Source: CAXXOK01 sp001604115
Lineage (GTDB): Bacteria; Bacillota; Clostridia; Christensenellales; Aristaeellaceae
NCBI GenBank assembly: GCA_034928535.1
Contig: JAYFOV010000022.1
Coordinates: 124,001-188,000, forward strand
Direction of reading: 5' to 3'
Length of the DNA: 64,000 nt
Notes under the pieces: generated by a model
What the model saw: only the letters and a program-made list of their open reading frames with translations
Told to the model about the DNA's origin: nothing
The model's database searches: none
Translations under genes and position numbers: made by a program
In this document: one piece after another, positions 51,158 to 60,182 of the stretch
How positions within the stretch are numbered: position 1 is the stretch's first letter
Layout: every line of letters starts with the position of its first letter

Positions 51158-53452
51158 TTACTCCGCGGTTAGATTTTGTGTGATGTAGCCCTCCACATTT
51201 CGTTCCGGAATTGGTTTGCTGATCAAGAAACCCTGAATCCGGTCGCATTGCAAGGCGCTGGTTATATCCATTTGCCGTGACGTTTCCACCCCTTCAGCCA
51301 CCAGCGCCATCCCCAAAGCATGGCCGATCGACACGATTGCCTGCACCAGTGCCCGATTGCGCTCCAGCGTGATGCTGTCCACAAAATAGCGGTCAATCTT
51401 GAGTACATGCACCGGTAAATCTTTGAGATACCGCAAAGATGAATACCCCGTGCCAAAATCGTCCAATGCAATGCGAATGCCATATCCGCTCAGTTCTTTC
51501 AGTTTGTCGATCAGCAGTTCAGTTTCCTTGAGCAAGCATGATTCCGTGATTTCCAACTCCAACAACTCCGGCGCCACCTGCGTTTCTTGTAGGATGCGCA
51601 TGACGGTATCGGTATAATCCTCCTGAAGCAACTGTATCACGGAAACATTGACTGCCATTGTATAGCGGGTATGGTTGGCATCATTGATCCGTTTGAGAAA
51701 CTCGCAGGCTGTGGTCAGTACCCAGTTTCCAATTGGGATGATCAGTTTGCTCTCCTCCGCCACATCCATAAAGGCGCCCGGCGCTACAATGCCCTTGCCG
51801 GGTCTATCCCACCGGATCAGGGCCTCAAAGCCGTACAATTGCTTGTTGCCGGCATTGATCTGCGGCTGGTAGTACAGTAGAAACTCATTGTGGCTTAAGG
51901 CATCGCGCAGGTTGCTTTGCAAGCGGTTGCGCTCAATGACCGCATTGCCGATCGCCTCGTCAAAGAATACAAACGTCCCATGACCCCGTTCTTTGGCACG
52001 GTACATTGCCGCATCCGCGTTTTTCAGGAGTTCATCGCAGGTTTCGCCATCCTCCGGATATCCCGCTACGCCCATGCAAGCGGTAATATGGAACACGGTG
52101 CCCCCCAGCATAATGGGTTTTTCGATTTGGCGCAGTATCCGCTTGATGGTGCCCTCGCAAGCCACAGGCGTGGCATCGTTGAGCACAACCACGAACTCAT
52201 CCGCCCCAAAATTATACAGCCGATCCGTTGGGTCGATGATTTCCGTCAGCCGATTCGCCACAGCGCGCAGCACCTGATCCCCCACATCGTGGCCGAAGGT
52301 ATCGTTCACATCCTTGAAACTGTCCAAATCCAGGTACAAAACCACACGGCGAGCCGTGTCGCCGTCCGGCGAAGCACTGACAAACGACTGCCGGAATTCA
52401 TTTTTGTTGGGCAGGCCGGTCACCGAATTGGTATAAGCCAGCGCCTGAATTTCCTGATATCGCTGGCGGAGCGCGGCGTTGGCGGCCTCCAGCTGGGTAT
52501 TAGCCGCTTCCACATTGGAAAGGCTCACGCTCAAGCTACGCTTGAGTCGGCGGATAATCAGCTGCATCAACGCGAGAATGCTGACGATGGCCAACATCAC
52601 CCCGCCAGCTATGTAGAGTGTACGGCGGTTTTGAGCCTCCAGATACGTATCGGAGTGTGTGTAAAAGTACTTAACATAAATCTCTTCAAAAACGCCGTTT
52701 GCCATCAATTGATCCAACCGTTCGTTGATGAACGTGACCAACTCTGGTTTTTGTTTGCTGATGGCATATGCATGTGGGCGAGGGAAGAGGTTTGTGATCT
52801 GTGCTACGATGGATCCTTTGAGGTTGCGTTGGATCAGAATATTATCCATCAACTGCTGATTCTCGAAAATCACATCGATCTCGCCGCTTTGCAACGCATC
52901 CAACGCATTCTCCATGTTATCAAACGCGCTGTATTGTGTGATGCCAAGCGTGTCCCGCAGCACCGTCTCCGTATAGTACCCTTTTCCTACCCCGATGCGC
53001 AGCGCGGGCAAGTCTTCCATGGTGATGGTTTTGTAATTTTGCGTCGTGTAAACTGATACATAGGAATTGAACAGGGGCTTTGAAAAAAGCACATCCTGCT
53101 TACGCTCGTCCGTAATGGCAATAATGCCCGCGATATCAATTTCCCCAGATTTGACCCTTGCATATACAGTATCCCAGGCGGCCGTTGACCACTGCAGCGC
53201 AAACCGATTGGTGCTGAAGATGATGTTGGTCAAATAAGGGTCAAATCCCCACAAAAATTGCCCGCTCTGGAATGTGTAAGGCGGGTAGTAAGCATCGACC
53301 TGATAATGCACCGGCTCCGGCGGAGGGGTAGCATGGGTGGTTGCCTCTACCGGCTGGGCAGCAGCCACCAAGCTGCACGCGCACAGCAAAAGCCCTGCCA
53401 AACCCAGCGCTATGGTGAACGTGCGCCGTGTGCGTAACGGTAAGCGCTGCAT
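51158..53452 (-). CDS. Membrane c-di-GMP enzyme: SBP_bac_3 sensor, GGDEF (degenerate) and EAL
   Basis: A 764-residue protein. An exported solute-binding-protein-3 domain (about 45-265) is followed by one membrane helix (about 279-301), a coiled coil (305-335), a GGDEF domain and an EAL domain. The GGDEF loop reads GADEF (416-420) and no RxxD inhibitory site is present, so cyclase activity is doubtful. The EAL domain has E-A-L (543-545), 'ELEITES' and 'LDDFGTGYSSLRYLKDL', so phosphodiesterase activity is expected. GGAGGGG precedes the ATG. The extracellular domain probably senses an amino acid or similar ligand. Confidence 0.9.
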   Translation of the reverse strand: MQRLPLRTRRTFTIALGLAGLLLCACSLVAAAQPVEATTHATPPPEPVHYQVDAYYPPYTFQSGQFLWGFDPYLTNIIFSTNRFALQWSTAAWDTVYARVKSGEIDIAGIIAITDERKQDVLFSKPLFNSYVSVYTTQNYKTITMEDLPALRIGVGKGYYTETVLRDTLGITQYSAFDNMENALDALQSGEIDVIFENQQLMDNILIQRNLKGSIVAQITNLFPRPHAYAISKQKPELVTFINERLDQLMANGVFEEIYVKYFYTHSDTYLEAQNRRTLYIAGGVMLAIVSILALMQLIIRRLKRSLSVSLSNVEAANTQLEAANAALRQRYQEIQALAYTNSVTGLPNKNEFRQSFVSASPDGDTARRVVLYLDLDSFKDVNDTFGHDVGDQVLRAVANRLTEIIDPTDRLYNFGADEFVVVLNDATPVACEGTIKRILRQIEKPIMLGGTVFHITACMGVAGYPEDGETCDELLKNADAAMYRAKERGHGTFVFFDEAIGNAVIERNRLQSNLRDALSHNEFLLYYQPQINAGNKQLYGFEALIRWDRPGKGIVAPGAFMDVAEESKLIIPIGNWVLTTACEFLKRINDANHTRYTMAVNVSVIQLLQEDYTDTVMRILQETQVAPELLELEITESCLLKETELLIDKLKELSGYGIRIALDDFGTGYSSLRYLKDLPVHVLKIDRYFVDSITLERNRALVQAIVSIGHALGMALVAEGVETSRQMDITSALQCDRIQGFLISKPIPERNVEGYITQNLTAE

Positions 53453-53744
53453 AGCTGCCCCTCCTCAAGGCCTTCCGTTTGCAAGCAAACGATTGTTCAG
53501 GCGATGCAGTCCAAACGGATTTTCCAGAATATGCGATTCCCCCATGTCGATGTATCTTTGCCGGCCATATCCCCGCATCATCGTCAGAGAAGTAAAAACC
53601 TAGAATGTGGATAGTGTTACTATATCAACGCATCCTTTTAATGTCAATACAAAGCTGGTGCGCATTGCCTTTCCTTGGGCATAATGAACAACATGACCTT
53701 GGGCTAGCGAAGCAAAATTTCCTCATTCAAAGTGTGCATCCCTA

Positions 53745-53753
53745 TGATATAAT
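53745..53753 (+). promoter_or_regulatory. Extended -10 promoter of the diguanylate cyclase gene
   Basis: TGATATAAT (TG-n-TATAAT), with only a weak ATTCAA at the -35 position. Followed by AGGGGGAG five bases before the start codon. Confidence 0.65.
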
Positions 53754-53783
53754 CAAGCTATCCTCTACAAAGGGGGAGAATGT

Positions 53784-55004
53784 ATGGTCGCTCCATGGCT
53801 ACCCGCCATCACGGTCAACAGCTTTGCCCTGTGCATTTTGGCTATTTTGCTGGGCAATGTGCTACATAGGATCAACCCGTTCATGTTGGAGGATCTTCGG
53901 CTGTTCATCCTCATGCTGGTGACCAACATGGTCATGTTATTGCTGGACAGCGGCACATGGCTGCTGGATGGACGGGCCGGTTCCATTGCACGTGGGTTGA
54001 ATGTTGCCAGCACCACAGCAAACTATATGCTCAACCCGCTCATGTCTATTCTGTACAGCTCCTATTGCGACGTCAAGATGGGGCTTTCCTCCGCCAAACG
54101 CTATCGTATGCGCCGCCTGTACGTTCTGATGATGGGGGTAAACGTACTCCTATCGCTGCTGAGCATACAGGACGGTTTCTTCTTTCGCATCAACGCCACC
54201 AATCATTATGAGCGCGGCACGCTACTGGGGCTATCGTTTCTGTTTTCCAGCGCGCTGATTCTCATAGCCTGCGTCCGTCTGGTGCGCCATCTGCGTACAA
54301 CAACCCGGGAAGAATCTCCGGATCAGAGTGCGCTGCAGCTGCGGCAACTGCGGTCCCTGATGATATTTGCCTTGCCACCGCTGACCGGAATCCTGATACA
54401 GATCCTCTACAACGGCGTGACCGTGATATGGCTGACCACCGTGCTCTCGCTGCTGATTGTGTTTATTACCAATCAGAATGTGGAAATTGCCACCGATTCC
54501 CTGACAGGGCTCTTCAACCGCCGCCAAACTGATTTCTATTTGCAAAGCATGATTCAGGCTCCCGTGCCGCAGAGCCTGTTTGCGCTGGTGCTGATGGATC
54601 TGGATCATTTCAAGTGCATCAATGATCAGTATGGCCACAATGCCGGGGATCGTGCGCTCAAGATTATGAGCGCCACGCTGCAGGCCGAGTGTGGCAAGGA
54701 TGAATTTTGTAGTCGCTACGGCGGCGATGAATTTGTAATCGTGACACGCCACATAGATAGCGAACACTTGGAGGATCTGCTGCAACGCATCAATGTACGG
54801 CTGGAAGCCGCCTGTCATATGCTGCGCTTGCCTTTTACGCTTTCCGCAAGCGCCGGATTTGCCCAGTGGGTTCCGGCCATGCAGACCCTGGATGTGCTGC
54901 TGGCTTTGGCGGATACGCGGTTATATGAACAAAAATCGCTCATGCGGCGGCGCAGCAGTGACCGTAGCCCCGTGGCTGACCGAGCCCCATCCAATCGGAT
55001 CTGA
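53784..55004 (+). CDS. Membrane diguanylate cyclase
   Basis: A 406-residue protein with about six hydrophobic helices in the first 230 residues and a C-terminal GGDEF domain: 'DSLTGLFNRRQTDFYL', 'LMDLDHFKCINDQYGHNAGDRAL' and 'SRYGGDEFVIV' (GGDEF at 313-317). The catalytic motif is intact; the RxxD inhibitory site is absent. It is divergent from the EAL-containing gene, so a synthase and a hydrolase of c-di-GMP sit side by side. Confidence 0.9.
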   Translation: MVAPWLPAITVNSFALCILAILLGNVLHRINPFMLEDLRLFILMLVTNMVMLLLDSGTWLLDGRAGSIARGLNVASTTANYMLNPLMSILYSSYCDVKMGLSSAKRYRMRRLYVLMMGVNVLLSLLSIQDGFFFRINATNHYERGTLLGLSFLFSSALILIACVRLVRHLRTTTREESPDQSALQLRQLRSLMIFALPPLTGILIQILYNGVTVIWLTTVLSLLIVFITNQNVEIATDSLTGLFNRRQTDFYLQSMIQAPVPQSLFALVLMDLDHFKCINDQYGHNAGDRALKIMSATLQAECGKDEFCSRYGGDEFVIVTRHIDSEHLEDLLQRINVRLEAACHMLRLPFTLSASAGFAQWVPAMQTLDVLLALADTRLYEQKSLMRRRSSDRSPVADRAPSNRI

Positions 55005-55038
55005 TGTGTCAAAGCCTGCAGCCGTGGCGGCCGCGTGA

Positions 55039-55455
55039 TCAATTCCCTTCCACGTACTGTTTGAAGTGGTTCAGTATCGATTGCCAACCCTCCTGTTGCA
55101 TTGCCAAGGTGTTTTCCCCTTCGGCTTCAAAAACAGTAACGACCTCCACCCCGGTCGGCACGGCCGTAAAGGTGTTGACTACTTGACGGCCGTCCCCCAG
55201 GGTATATGCAATTTCGGACATCGGTTGCACACGGTCATAGATGCCTTCAAAATCAAATGCAGCGCTGCCATCACGCGCCGCCATGCGATACTTGAAAGTA
55301 CCCTCGGGTCTGAGGTCGTTCTCTGCCTGCGGGCAGTACCAATCATCGCTGGCGCTATTCCAATGGCGGATGTCCTCAGGGGTGTTCCAGGCACGCCATA
55401 CTGCATCGATATTCGCACTCACATGCGCCCGAATCGTAATCTTTTGTTTGCTCAC
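55039..55455 (-). CDS. SRPBCC/AHSA1-like protein
   Basis: A 138-residue START-like protein beginning at GTG (GGAG eight bases upstream): 'ITIRAHVSANIDAVWRAWNTPEDIRHWNSASDDWYCP' and 'GWQSILNHFKQYVEGN' are typical of the activator-of-Hsp90-homologue family often annotated SRPBCC. Likely binds a hydrophobic small molecule. It lies downstream of three VOC genes in the same direction. Confidence 0.85.
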   Translation of the reverse strand: MSKQKITIRAHVSANIDAVWRAWNTPEDIRHWNSASDDWYCPQAENDLRPEGTFKYRMAARDGSAAFDFEGIYDRVQPMSEIAYTLGDGRQVVNTFTAVPTGVEVVTVFEAEGENTLAMQQEGWQSILNHFKQYVEGN

Positions 55456-55536
55456 AAGTTTCGCTCCATTTCAAATCGATATTCGTAAACGGTTGAACTG
55501 GTAAAGGGAGAAGCGTACACACTTCTCCCTTTGTGG

Positions 55537-55959
55537 TTATGTCTTCGGCGCGGCAGTCTCATCCACAAAGCTGATTTCCCACTGATGCCCATCCGGATCC
55601 ATGAAACGGTCATAATACATCCAACCATGATCTTCGGCTTGCAGGTAATGGGTTGCACCGTTATCCAGCGCAAGCGCCATGATTTCCAGCACCCGTTCCC
55701 GGCTACCTACATCGATGGCCATCAAGACCTGTGTGGTGGATCCATCGGCGAGCGGCCGTGTTGTAAAGGTTTGAAAAAAAGGCTCCCGGAGCAACATCGC
55801 ATAAATTTCACCTTCCTTAAGCACCAGACAAACCGCATTTTCATCACAGTATGCCTCGTCAAAGGAAAAGCCGAGTTTGCTCCAGAAAGCGCGCGTCACC
55901 GACAGGTCGCGAACTGGTAAGTTGATAAAAATGCTCCGAACTTGCTGTTTGTAGGCCAT
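55537..55959 (-). CDS. VOC family protein
   Basis: A 140-residue glyoxalase/extradiol-fold protein: 'SIFINLPVRDLSVTRAFWSKLGFSFDEAY' and 'DRFMDPDGHQWEISFVD'. Start at 'MAYKQQ', with GGAGG at a suitable distance; a GTG four codons earlier overlaps the ribosome binding site. Relatives are annotated as lactoylglutathione-lyase-like without proven activity. Confidence 0.82.
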   Translation of the reverse strand: MAYKQQVRSIFINLPVRDLSVTRAFWSKLGFSFDEAYCDENAVCLVLKEGEIYAMLLREPFFQTFTTRPLADGSTTQVLMAIDVGSRERVLEIMALALDNGATHYLQAEDHGWMYYDRFMDPDGHQWEISFVDETAAPKT

Positions 55960-55988
55960 GGTTGCATGCACCTCCGTCGCGGGCCGGC

Positions 55989-56876
55989 TCAGGAATTGCC
56001 ATCAAATGCGGCCTGCAAGCGTTGGATATCAAACTTTTTCATCTCCATAAACGCTGCGGTCACTCGCTGCTGCTGCTCCGGCGTACCTTGCAGCATCATC
56101 TTTTCCAGTGCGGTAGGCACAATTTGCCAGGATACCCCGTAACGATCCTTCAGCCATCCGCAGGCTTCCGCTTCCGGAACGGCGGAAAGTGCGCTCCAAT
56201 ATCGATCGATCTCCTGCTGCGTTTCGCAGGCTACAATCAGCGAAAACGCTTCGTTAAATTCTCCGCCCGTGTCCATCGCGTTGTCCATGGCCACCAGGTT
56301 CGTTTCCTTGATGGTGAAGCCCACATAGTTTGCTTTTGCTTTGGGGTTCATTGCCTCGCCCGGCGCATAGTGGCTGACCAGATCAAGGTTTGACTGTGGG
56401 AAAATCTGCTGGTAAAAACGAGCGGCTTCCTCCGCCTTCCCTGCCCGATCACCGGAGAAAAGCAAGCATGGGACAATGCGCTGCTGCGGCTGCTCCCCTT
56501 CCACCAGCATGATTTGCCAATGTACACCAAAGCGATCCGCGAGCCATCCATACCGGGGGCTGAAGGGGTAGGCGTCCAGCGCCATCATCACAGTGCCGCC
56601 CGGCAGTAATGCCGCCCAGAGCCGATCTACCTCGGCCGCTGTGCTGCAGGATACCATCAGGGAAATGGACTCGTTCAGCTGAAAAACAGGGCCTGCGCTG
56701 ATTGCCTCAAAGTGCTGTCCCGCCAAGGTGAAGCTGACTAGTTCCGCATCACCGGAAGGCGTGTCTTTCATGATGCTGCTATGCTCCACGGAGGAGTTTT
56801 CAAACAAGCTTGTGTAAAACTCGGCCGTTTGGCGGGCCGCCTCTGCAAACCAAAGATGTGGTGTGATCCTCGCCAT
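55989..56876 (-). CDS. Double VOC protein (PhnB/3-demethylubiquinone-like)
   Basis: A 295-residue protein of two PhnB-like VOC domains in tandem: 'ITPHLWFAEAARQTAEFYTSLF' opens the first and 'RIVPCLLFSGDRAGKAEEAARFYQQIFPQ' the second; each ends with 'DRFGVHWQI' or 'DRYGVSWQI'. Start at 'MARITPHLWF' has GGAGG five bases upstream. An internal duplication is clear. Function unknown. Confidence 0.82.
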   Translation of the reverse strand: MARITPHLWFAEAARQTAEFYTSLFENSSVEHSSIMKDTPSGDAELVSFTLAGQHFEAISAGPVFQLNESISLMVSCSTAAEVDRLWAALLPGGTVMMALDAYPFSPRYGWLADRFGVHWQIMLVEGEQPQQRIVPCLLFSGDRAGKAEEAARFYQQIFPQSNLDLVSHYAPGEAMNPKAKANYVGFTIKETNLVAMDNAMDTGGEFNEAFSLIVACETQQEIDRYWSALSAVPEAEACGWLKDRYGVSWQIVPTALEKMMLQGTPEQQQRVTAAFMEMKKFDIQRLQAAFDGNS

Positions 56877-56947
56877 GGTTACCTCCTGCGCCAAATGCGC
56901 TATATCTGTCCAACAAGTCCAGCGTTGCCGTGATCCGGTGCGCTTTG

Positions 56948-57355
56948 TTATTCAGCGCTGCTCAACTGCCAGCCGATTCCAAAGTGATCGATCACGAACC
57001 CGTAGCGTTTGCTCCAAAACGTCTGCTGCAGCGGCATGACTACATCGCCACCCTCGGCAAGCTTTGTAAAAATTTGGTCAATCAGCGTCTGATCCTCCAG
57101 GGTCAGAAGCAGGCTGATGTTATTGCCAATTTTCAGCGGCCAGTCGTCCGTCACATCGGATAGCATCAGCATGCTTCCGTAAATGTCCAGCTCTGCATGC
57201 ATGATCAGATCCTTGTCTTTTTCTGCAAGGTTCATATCCCTGCCGCCCTGCCCGTAAGTCATGATCTCCTTGTGTTTCACAGAAAACACCTGCGTATAAA
57301 AATCAATCACTTCGCGGCAGTTGCCTCCAAAGTTTAGATATGCATTGATGCCCAT
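56948..57355 (-). CDS. VOC family protein (PhnB-like)
   Basis: A 135-residue PhnB-type protein: 'AYLNFGGNCREVIDFYTQVF' and 'GFVIDHFGIGWQLS'. Start 'MGINAYLNF' follows GGGGGAG. It is the first of four neighbouring VOC/SRPBCC genes in one direction, possibly one transcript. Confidence 0.82.
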   Translation of the reverse strand: MGINAYLNFGGNCREVIDFYTQVFSVKHKEIMTYGQGGRDMNLAEKDKDLIMHAELDIYGSMLMLSDVTDDWPLKIGNNISLLLTLEDQTLIDQIFTKLAEGGDVVMPLQQTFWSKRYGFVIDHFGIGWQLSSAE

Positions 57356-57523
57356 ACAAATCTCCCCCTTTTCTGTTGGCGTTTGATGGTATGCCGTTAC
57401 CATACCCAGAAAATGGCTATCCGTAACGCGGAATTTTGTTATGATATTATCAATTGCGCCGGGCTGCAAACGCAGTCGGTATGAACTCAGCAAGATTCAG
57501 GCTGGCTGGCGGCAGGGCGGATG

Positions 57524-59143
57524 TTATGGGAGCCTGATCGCCTTTGCATAATCGATCTGATACGGACTGGCATGGTAAGGGATCGCGATTGTTTCCACAG
57601 CGCTGACCGCCACTTGACCTTGCTGGTACAGTGGGATTAGCACCATGTAATCCATCAGAATGTTTTCCGCTTCATGCATAGCACCCCAGCGCGCCACCGG
57701 ATCCAGCATCAGCGAACCATCGGTAATACTTTCCATCAATTCCTGATAGGCTTGAATGTTCCATTTCCCATATTGATTGGGGTCGTTATCCATCCACATG
57801 CGCAAAAAAGCCTGTGGGTCAGGGTACTGCGCCTGATAATGGGTCAGGCACAGCTGAAAATCGCCCGAGGCCAAACTCTGCTGCACCTCATGTGCGGGCT
57901 TAACCGTTACGGAGATCTTGATGCCAGGCAGGGCAGCCTCCCAATGGGTTCGAAGGTACATGCCCACCTTGCGGGAAAACGAATCATCCGGCACAAGCAA
58001 GTCCAAATGGACTTCCTGTTTGCGTAGCATCTCAAGCGTCTCGCTCAAATTTTCAGATGCCGGTTCATTATGCGCTGCATCCAAGGCAACAGGCATGCTT
58101 CGAAAATCCGTTCCATCCGCACCCACTGCCAACCCTTCCGGAATCACAAATATAGCAGGAACATAATCTGAACCCAGTAGCCGGCACAGCTCCTGCCGGT
58201 CTATCACATCGCTGAGCGTTTTTCGGATGCTGATTTTGCGAAGCATCGGCACATTTTGTTGGTTCACGGCAAGGTAACCCAAGGTATCCATACCTGATAA
58301 AAACGCCACACTGCCCTCGGGCTCTGTTGCCCCGGAAAAACCCGTGCAAATGTCTACTTCCCCCTGCTGTAAAGCACGCCATGCCGCCTCCTGCTGCGGG
58401 TAGGCTTCCATTTCAAGCTGCCTAAACAGCACTGGCGGCGCGTCATCTGCTTCCGGCGTGTACTGCATGGAAATACTTCGATTGGGAATGAATGCTGTGA
58501 TAGCGTAACTTCCGCAGGTCAGCATGGTGTCGGGGGATGTAGCATACTGCGTGCCCATCGCTGTAACCCACGCACGGTTGGCCGGGAACAGGGCAGGATA
58601 GCAGAGCAAGGCCGGGAAAAACGCCACCGGGGCATCTAACGTTACCACGAGTTCCCGCTCGCCGTTGGCACGGACACCCAATGATTCTGGCGACAGCGCA
58701 CCGTGGAGGATACCGGCTGCGTTCTGAATCCTGCCCACGTCCGCCAGCATGGCGGCCTGTGTGTTCTTGAAAGCCGGATCAAAAGCACGTTGCCAGCCGA
58801 ATACAAAATCATCCGCAGTGATGGGCGCCCCGTTGGACCAAAAAGCGTCGTCCCGGATGCGAAAAGTATAGGTGCAGCCATCATCACTGATTTCGGTGGT
58901 CGCTGCCAAGGCTTGCACCGGCATGCCGTTTGCGTCCCGTTGGTAAAGGCCTCGCATGCATGCTTGGATGGCCAGTTGTGCATACTCATCCGTTTCACGC
59001 TGCGCATCCATCGTAGCGGGTACCGATTGCAGCGCCACGCGCAAGAAATCCTGCGTGGACGCATGCCCCATCGGGATGTTCGCCAGCAGCTGCGCGCATA
59101 GCATCACGAGTACTGCCAACATTCGGCTTTGATTTCTGTTCAA
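57524..59143 (-). CDS. Orphan family 5 (OppA/DppA-like) substrate-binding protein
   Basis: A 539-residue extracellular solute-binding protein. TTG is the likely start, followed by a basic then hydrophobic signal that ends near 'MGHA-ST'; no lipobox is present. Family markers: 'YTFRIRDDAFWSNGAPITADDFVFGWQRAFDP' and, near the end, 'LIPLYQQGQVAVS'. No opp/dpp permease or ATPase genes are adjacent, so it is an orphan that either serves a distant transporter or acts as a peptide chaperone. Confidence 0.85.
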   Translation of the reverse strand: MNRNQSRMLAVLVMLCAQLLANIPMGHASTQDFLRVALQSVPATMDAQRETDEYAQLAIQACMRGLYQRDANGMPVQALAATTEISDDGCTYTFRIRDDAFWSNGAPITADDFVFGWQRAFDPAFKNTQAAMLADVGRIQNAAGILHGALSPESLGVRANGERELVVTLDAPVAFFPALLCYPALFPANRAWVTAMGTQYATSPDTMLTCGSYAITAFIPNRSISMQYTPEADDAPPVLFRQLEMEAYPQQEAAWRALQQGEVDICTGFSGATEPEGSVAFLSGMDTLGYLAVNQQNVPMLRKISIRKTLSDVIDRQELCRLLGSDYVPAIFVIPEGLAVGADGTDFRSMPVALDAAHNEPASENLSETLEMLRKQEVHLDLLVPDDSFSRKVGMYLRTHWEAALPGIKISVTVKPAHEVQQSLASGDFQLCLTHYQAQYPDPQAFLRMWMDNDPNQYGKWNIQAYQELMESITDGSLMLDPVARWGAMHEAENILMDYMVLIPLYQQGQVAVSAVETIAIPYHASPYQIDYAKAIRLP

Positions 59144-59204
59144 TAGAAGAACCTACTTTCCAGGCAGGATTGCAGAAGCCTTTGCAAACTGCAATACGCT
59201 CAGG

Positions 59205-59447
59205 TCATATTCCGCGATAAGGCATGCCCATATACAGTGTGCCCAGCCGAAGCTCCCGGATCATTTGTTCAATACGTTTGCATCTGGTTTCCTCTCGCTT
59301 TGCACGGGCAAACCAACCCAGATAGTCGTTTTGTTGGTATGCTGGCCGCCGAAGGTACGCATCCATGAGCCCTTCGGCATGAAGGCGAGCACGCACCGCT
59401 TCGGGCATGGGATGGATCGGTCGTTTCAGCGTCGAGAAATCAGCCAT
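59205..59447 (-). CDS. YdeI/OmpD-associated-like small protein
   Basis: An 80-residue protein: 'RPAYQQNDYLGWFARAKREETRCKRIEQMIRELRLGTLYMGMPY' resembles the C-terminal part of the YdeI (bacteriocin-protection) family. It is shorter than the usual YdeI proteins, lacking their first domain. GAGGAGAG precedes the ATG. The long frame upstream of this start has no coding character. Confidence 0.6.
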   Translation of the reverse strand: MADFSTLKRPIHPMPEAVRARLHAEGLMDAYLRRPAYQQNDYLGWFARAKREETRCKRIEQMIRELRLGTLYMGMPYRGI

Positions 59448-59673
59448 GATGCACTCTCCTCTACCTTTACGATCCGCTTGGCATAATAGCGTCCGAAGCC
59501 TTAGCGGACGATTGCCTTTGATTATAACACATTTCCTCCCAGAACCGAAAACCCTTATGCCATCTTCAGATGAGGCAGCGCCCTGTAACCGCCATCCTGC
59601 TTGTTCGATTGCACCAAGCGGTGCATGATGTTGTTTCATCACAAATTTTCGCTGCAAATCCTTGAAAAATTGC

Positions 59674-59702
59674 TTGACAATAGATCGATTAAAAGTTATA
59701 CT
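59674..59702 (+). promoter_or_regulatory. Promoter of tRNA-Trp
   Basis: TTGACA at 59674-59679 and TATACT at 59697-59702, 17 bases apart, just upstream of the tRNA. Confidence 0.88.
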
Positions 59703-59718
59703 TGCAGACGTGTTCCGT

Positions 59719-59792
59719 AGGGGCATGGTGTAATGGTAACACGTGGGTCTCCAAAACCTTTGTTGAGGGTTCGAGTCCTTCTGCCCCTGCCA
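59719..59792 (+). tRNA. tRNA-Trp (CCA)
   Basis: Acceptor AGGGGCA / TGCCCCT, anticodon loop CTCCAAA (anticodon CCA), T-stem GAGGG / CCTTC, discriminator G and encoded CCA. The anticodon stem is weak: the outermost pair is T-T and the next G-T. Confidence 0.93.
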
Positions 59793-59794
59793 TA

Positions 59795-59831
59795 GTGGGT
59801 CGCTTAGATTCGTTCAGGCGGCTCACTTTTT
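59795..59831 (+). terminator. Terminator of tRNA-Trp
   Basis: GTGGGTCGC pairs with GCGGCTCAC (two G-T pairs), followed by TTTTT, two bases after the tRNA end. Confidence 0.75.
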
Positions 59832-59899
59832 GATTTCTTTCGTAAGCCGTTGAAGGTGGTTATATACTCCGGTGGGATACATAATCTTAACACTTCACA

Positions 59900-59941
59900 G
59901 CTACAAAAAACCCCTGCAGTTACACAGGGGTTTTTTGTAGC
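59900..59941. terminator. Strong bidirectional terminator
   Basis: A perfect 17-pair hairpin, GCTACAAAAAACCCCTG / CAGGGGTTTTTTGTAGC with an eight-base loop; the T6/A6 tracts are part of the stem, so it works on both strands. It should end the minus-strand yitT transcript. Confidence 0.85.
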
Positions 59942-59971
59942 CATTTCTGATAATCCACTTGGATTGCGCTT

Positions 59972-60175
59972 TCAAACGGCTTGAAATAAGAGCAGATCCG
60001 TTTCAACCCACCGTCGTTGTTCAGCCGTATCCCAAGCCGTCATCCACCCATCATCGCGGCTTTTCCCTTGCCGCTCATAAATGGCGTTTGCGTCTGAAAA
60101 CTCCCGATTAAAACGCCTGAACGTTGTGCTACTCGAATCAAAATTCGCTTTTGCGATTGTTCCCTGCCGGCAGCG
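59972..60175 (-). pseudogene. Possible gene remnant downstream of yitT
   Basis: A 67-codon open frame without a start codon, reading 'NFDSSSTTFRRFNREFSDAN' onward to 'RWVETDLLLFQAV' and a stop. Its composition is protein-like (Trp and charged residues), yet it begins right at the yitT stop and no family is recognised. It may be the C-terminal remnant of a lost gene, or chance. Confidence 0.25.
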
Positions 60176-60182
60176 TTACGCT

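Noticed and set aside
59793..60182. Integrated element at the tRNA-Trp 3' end
   Set aside because: No repeat of the tRNA end, no integrase and no change of composition were seen.
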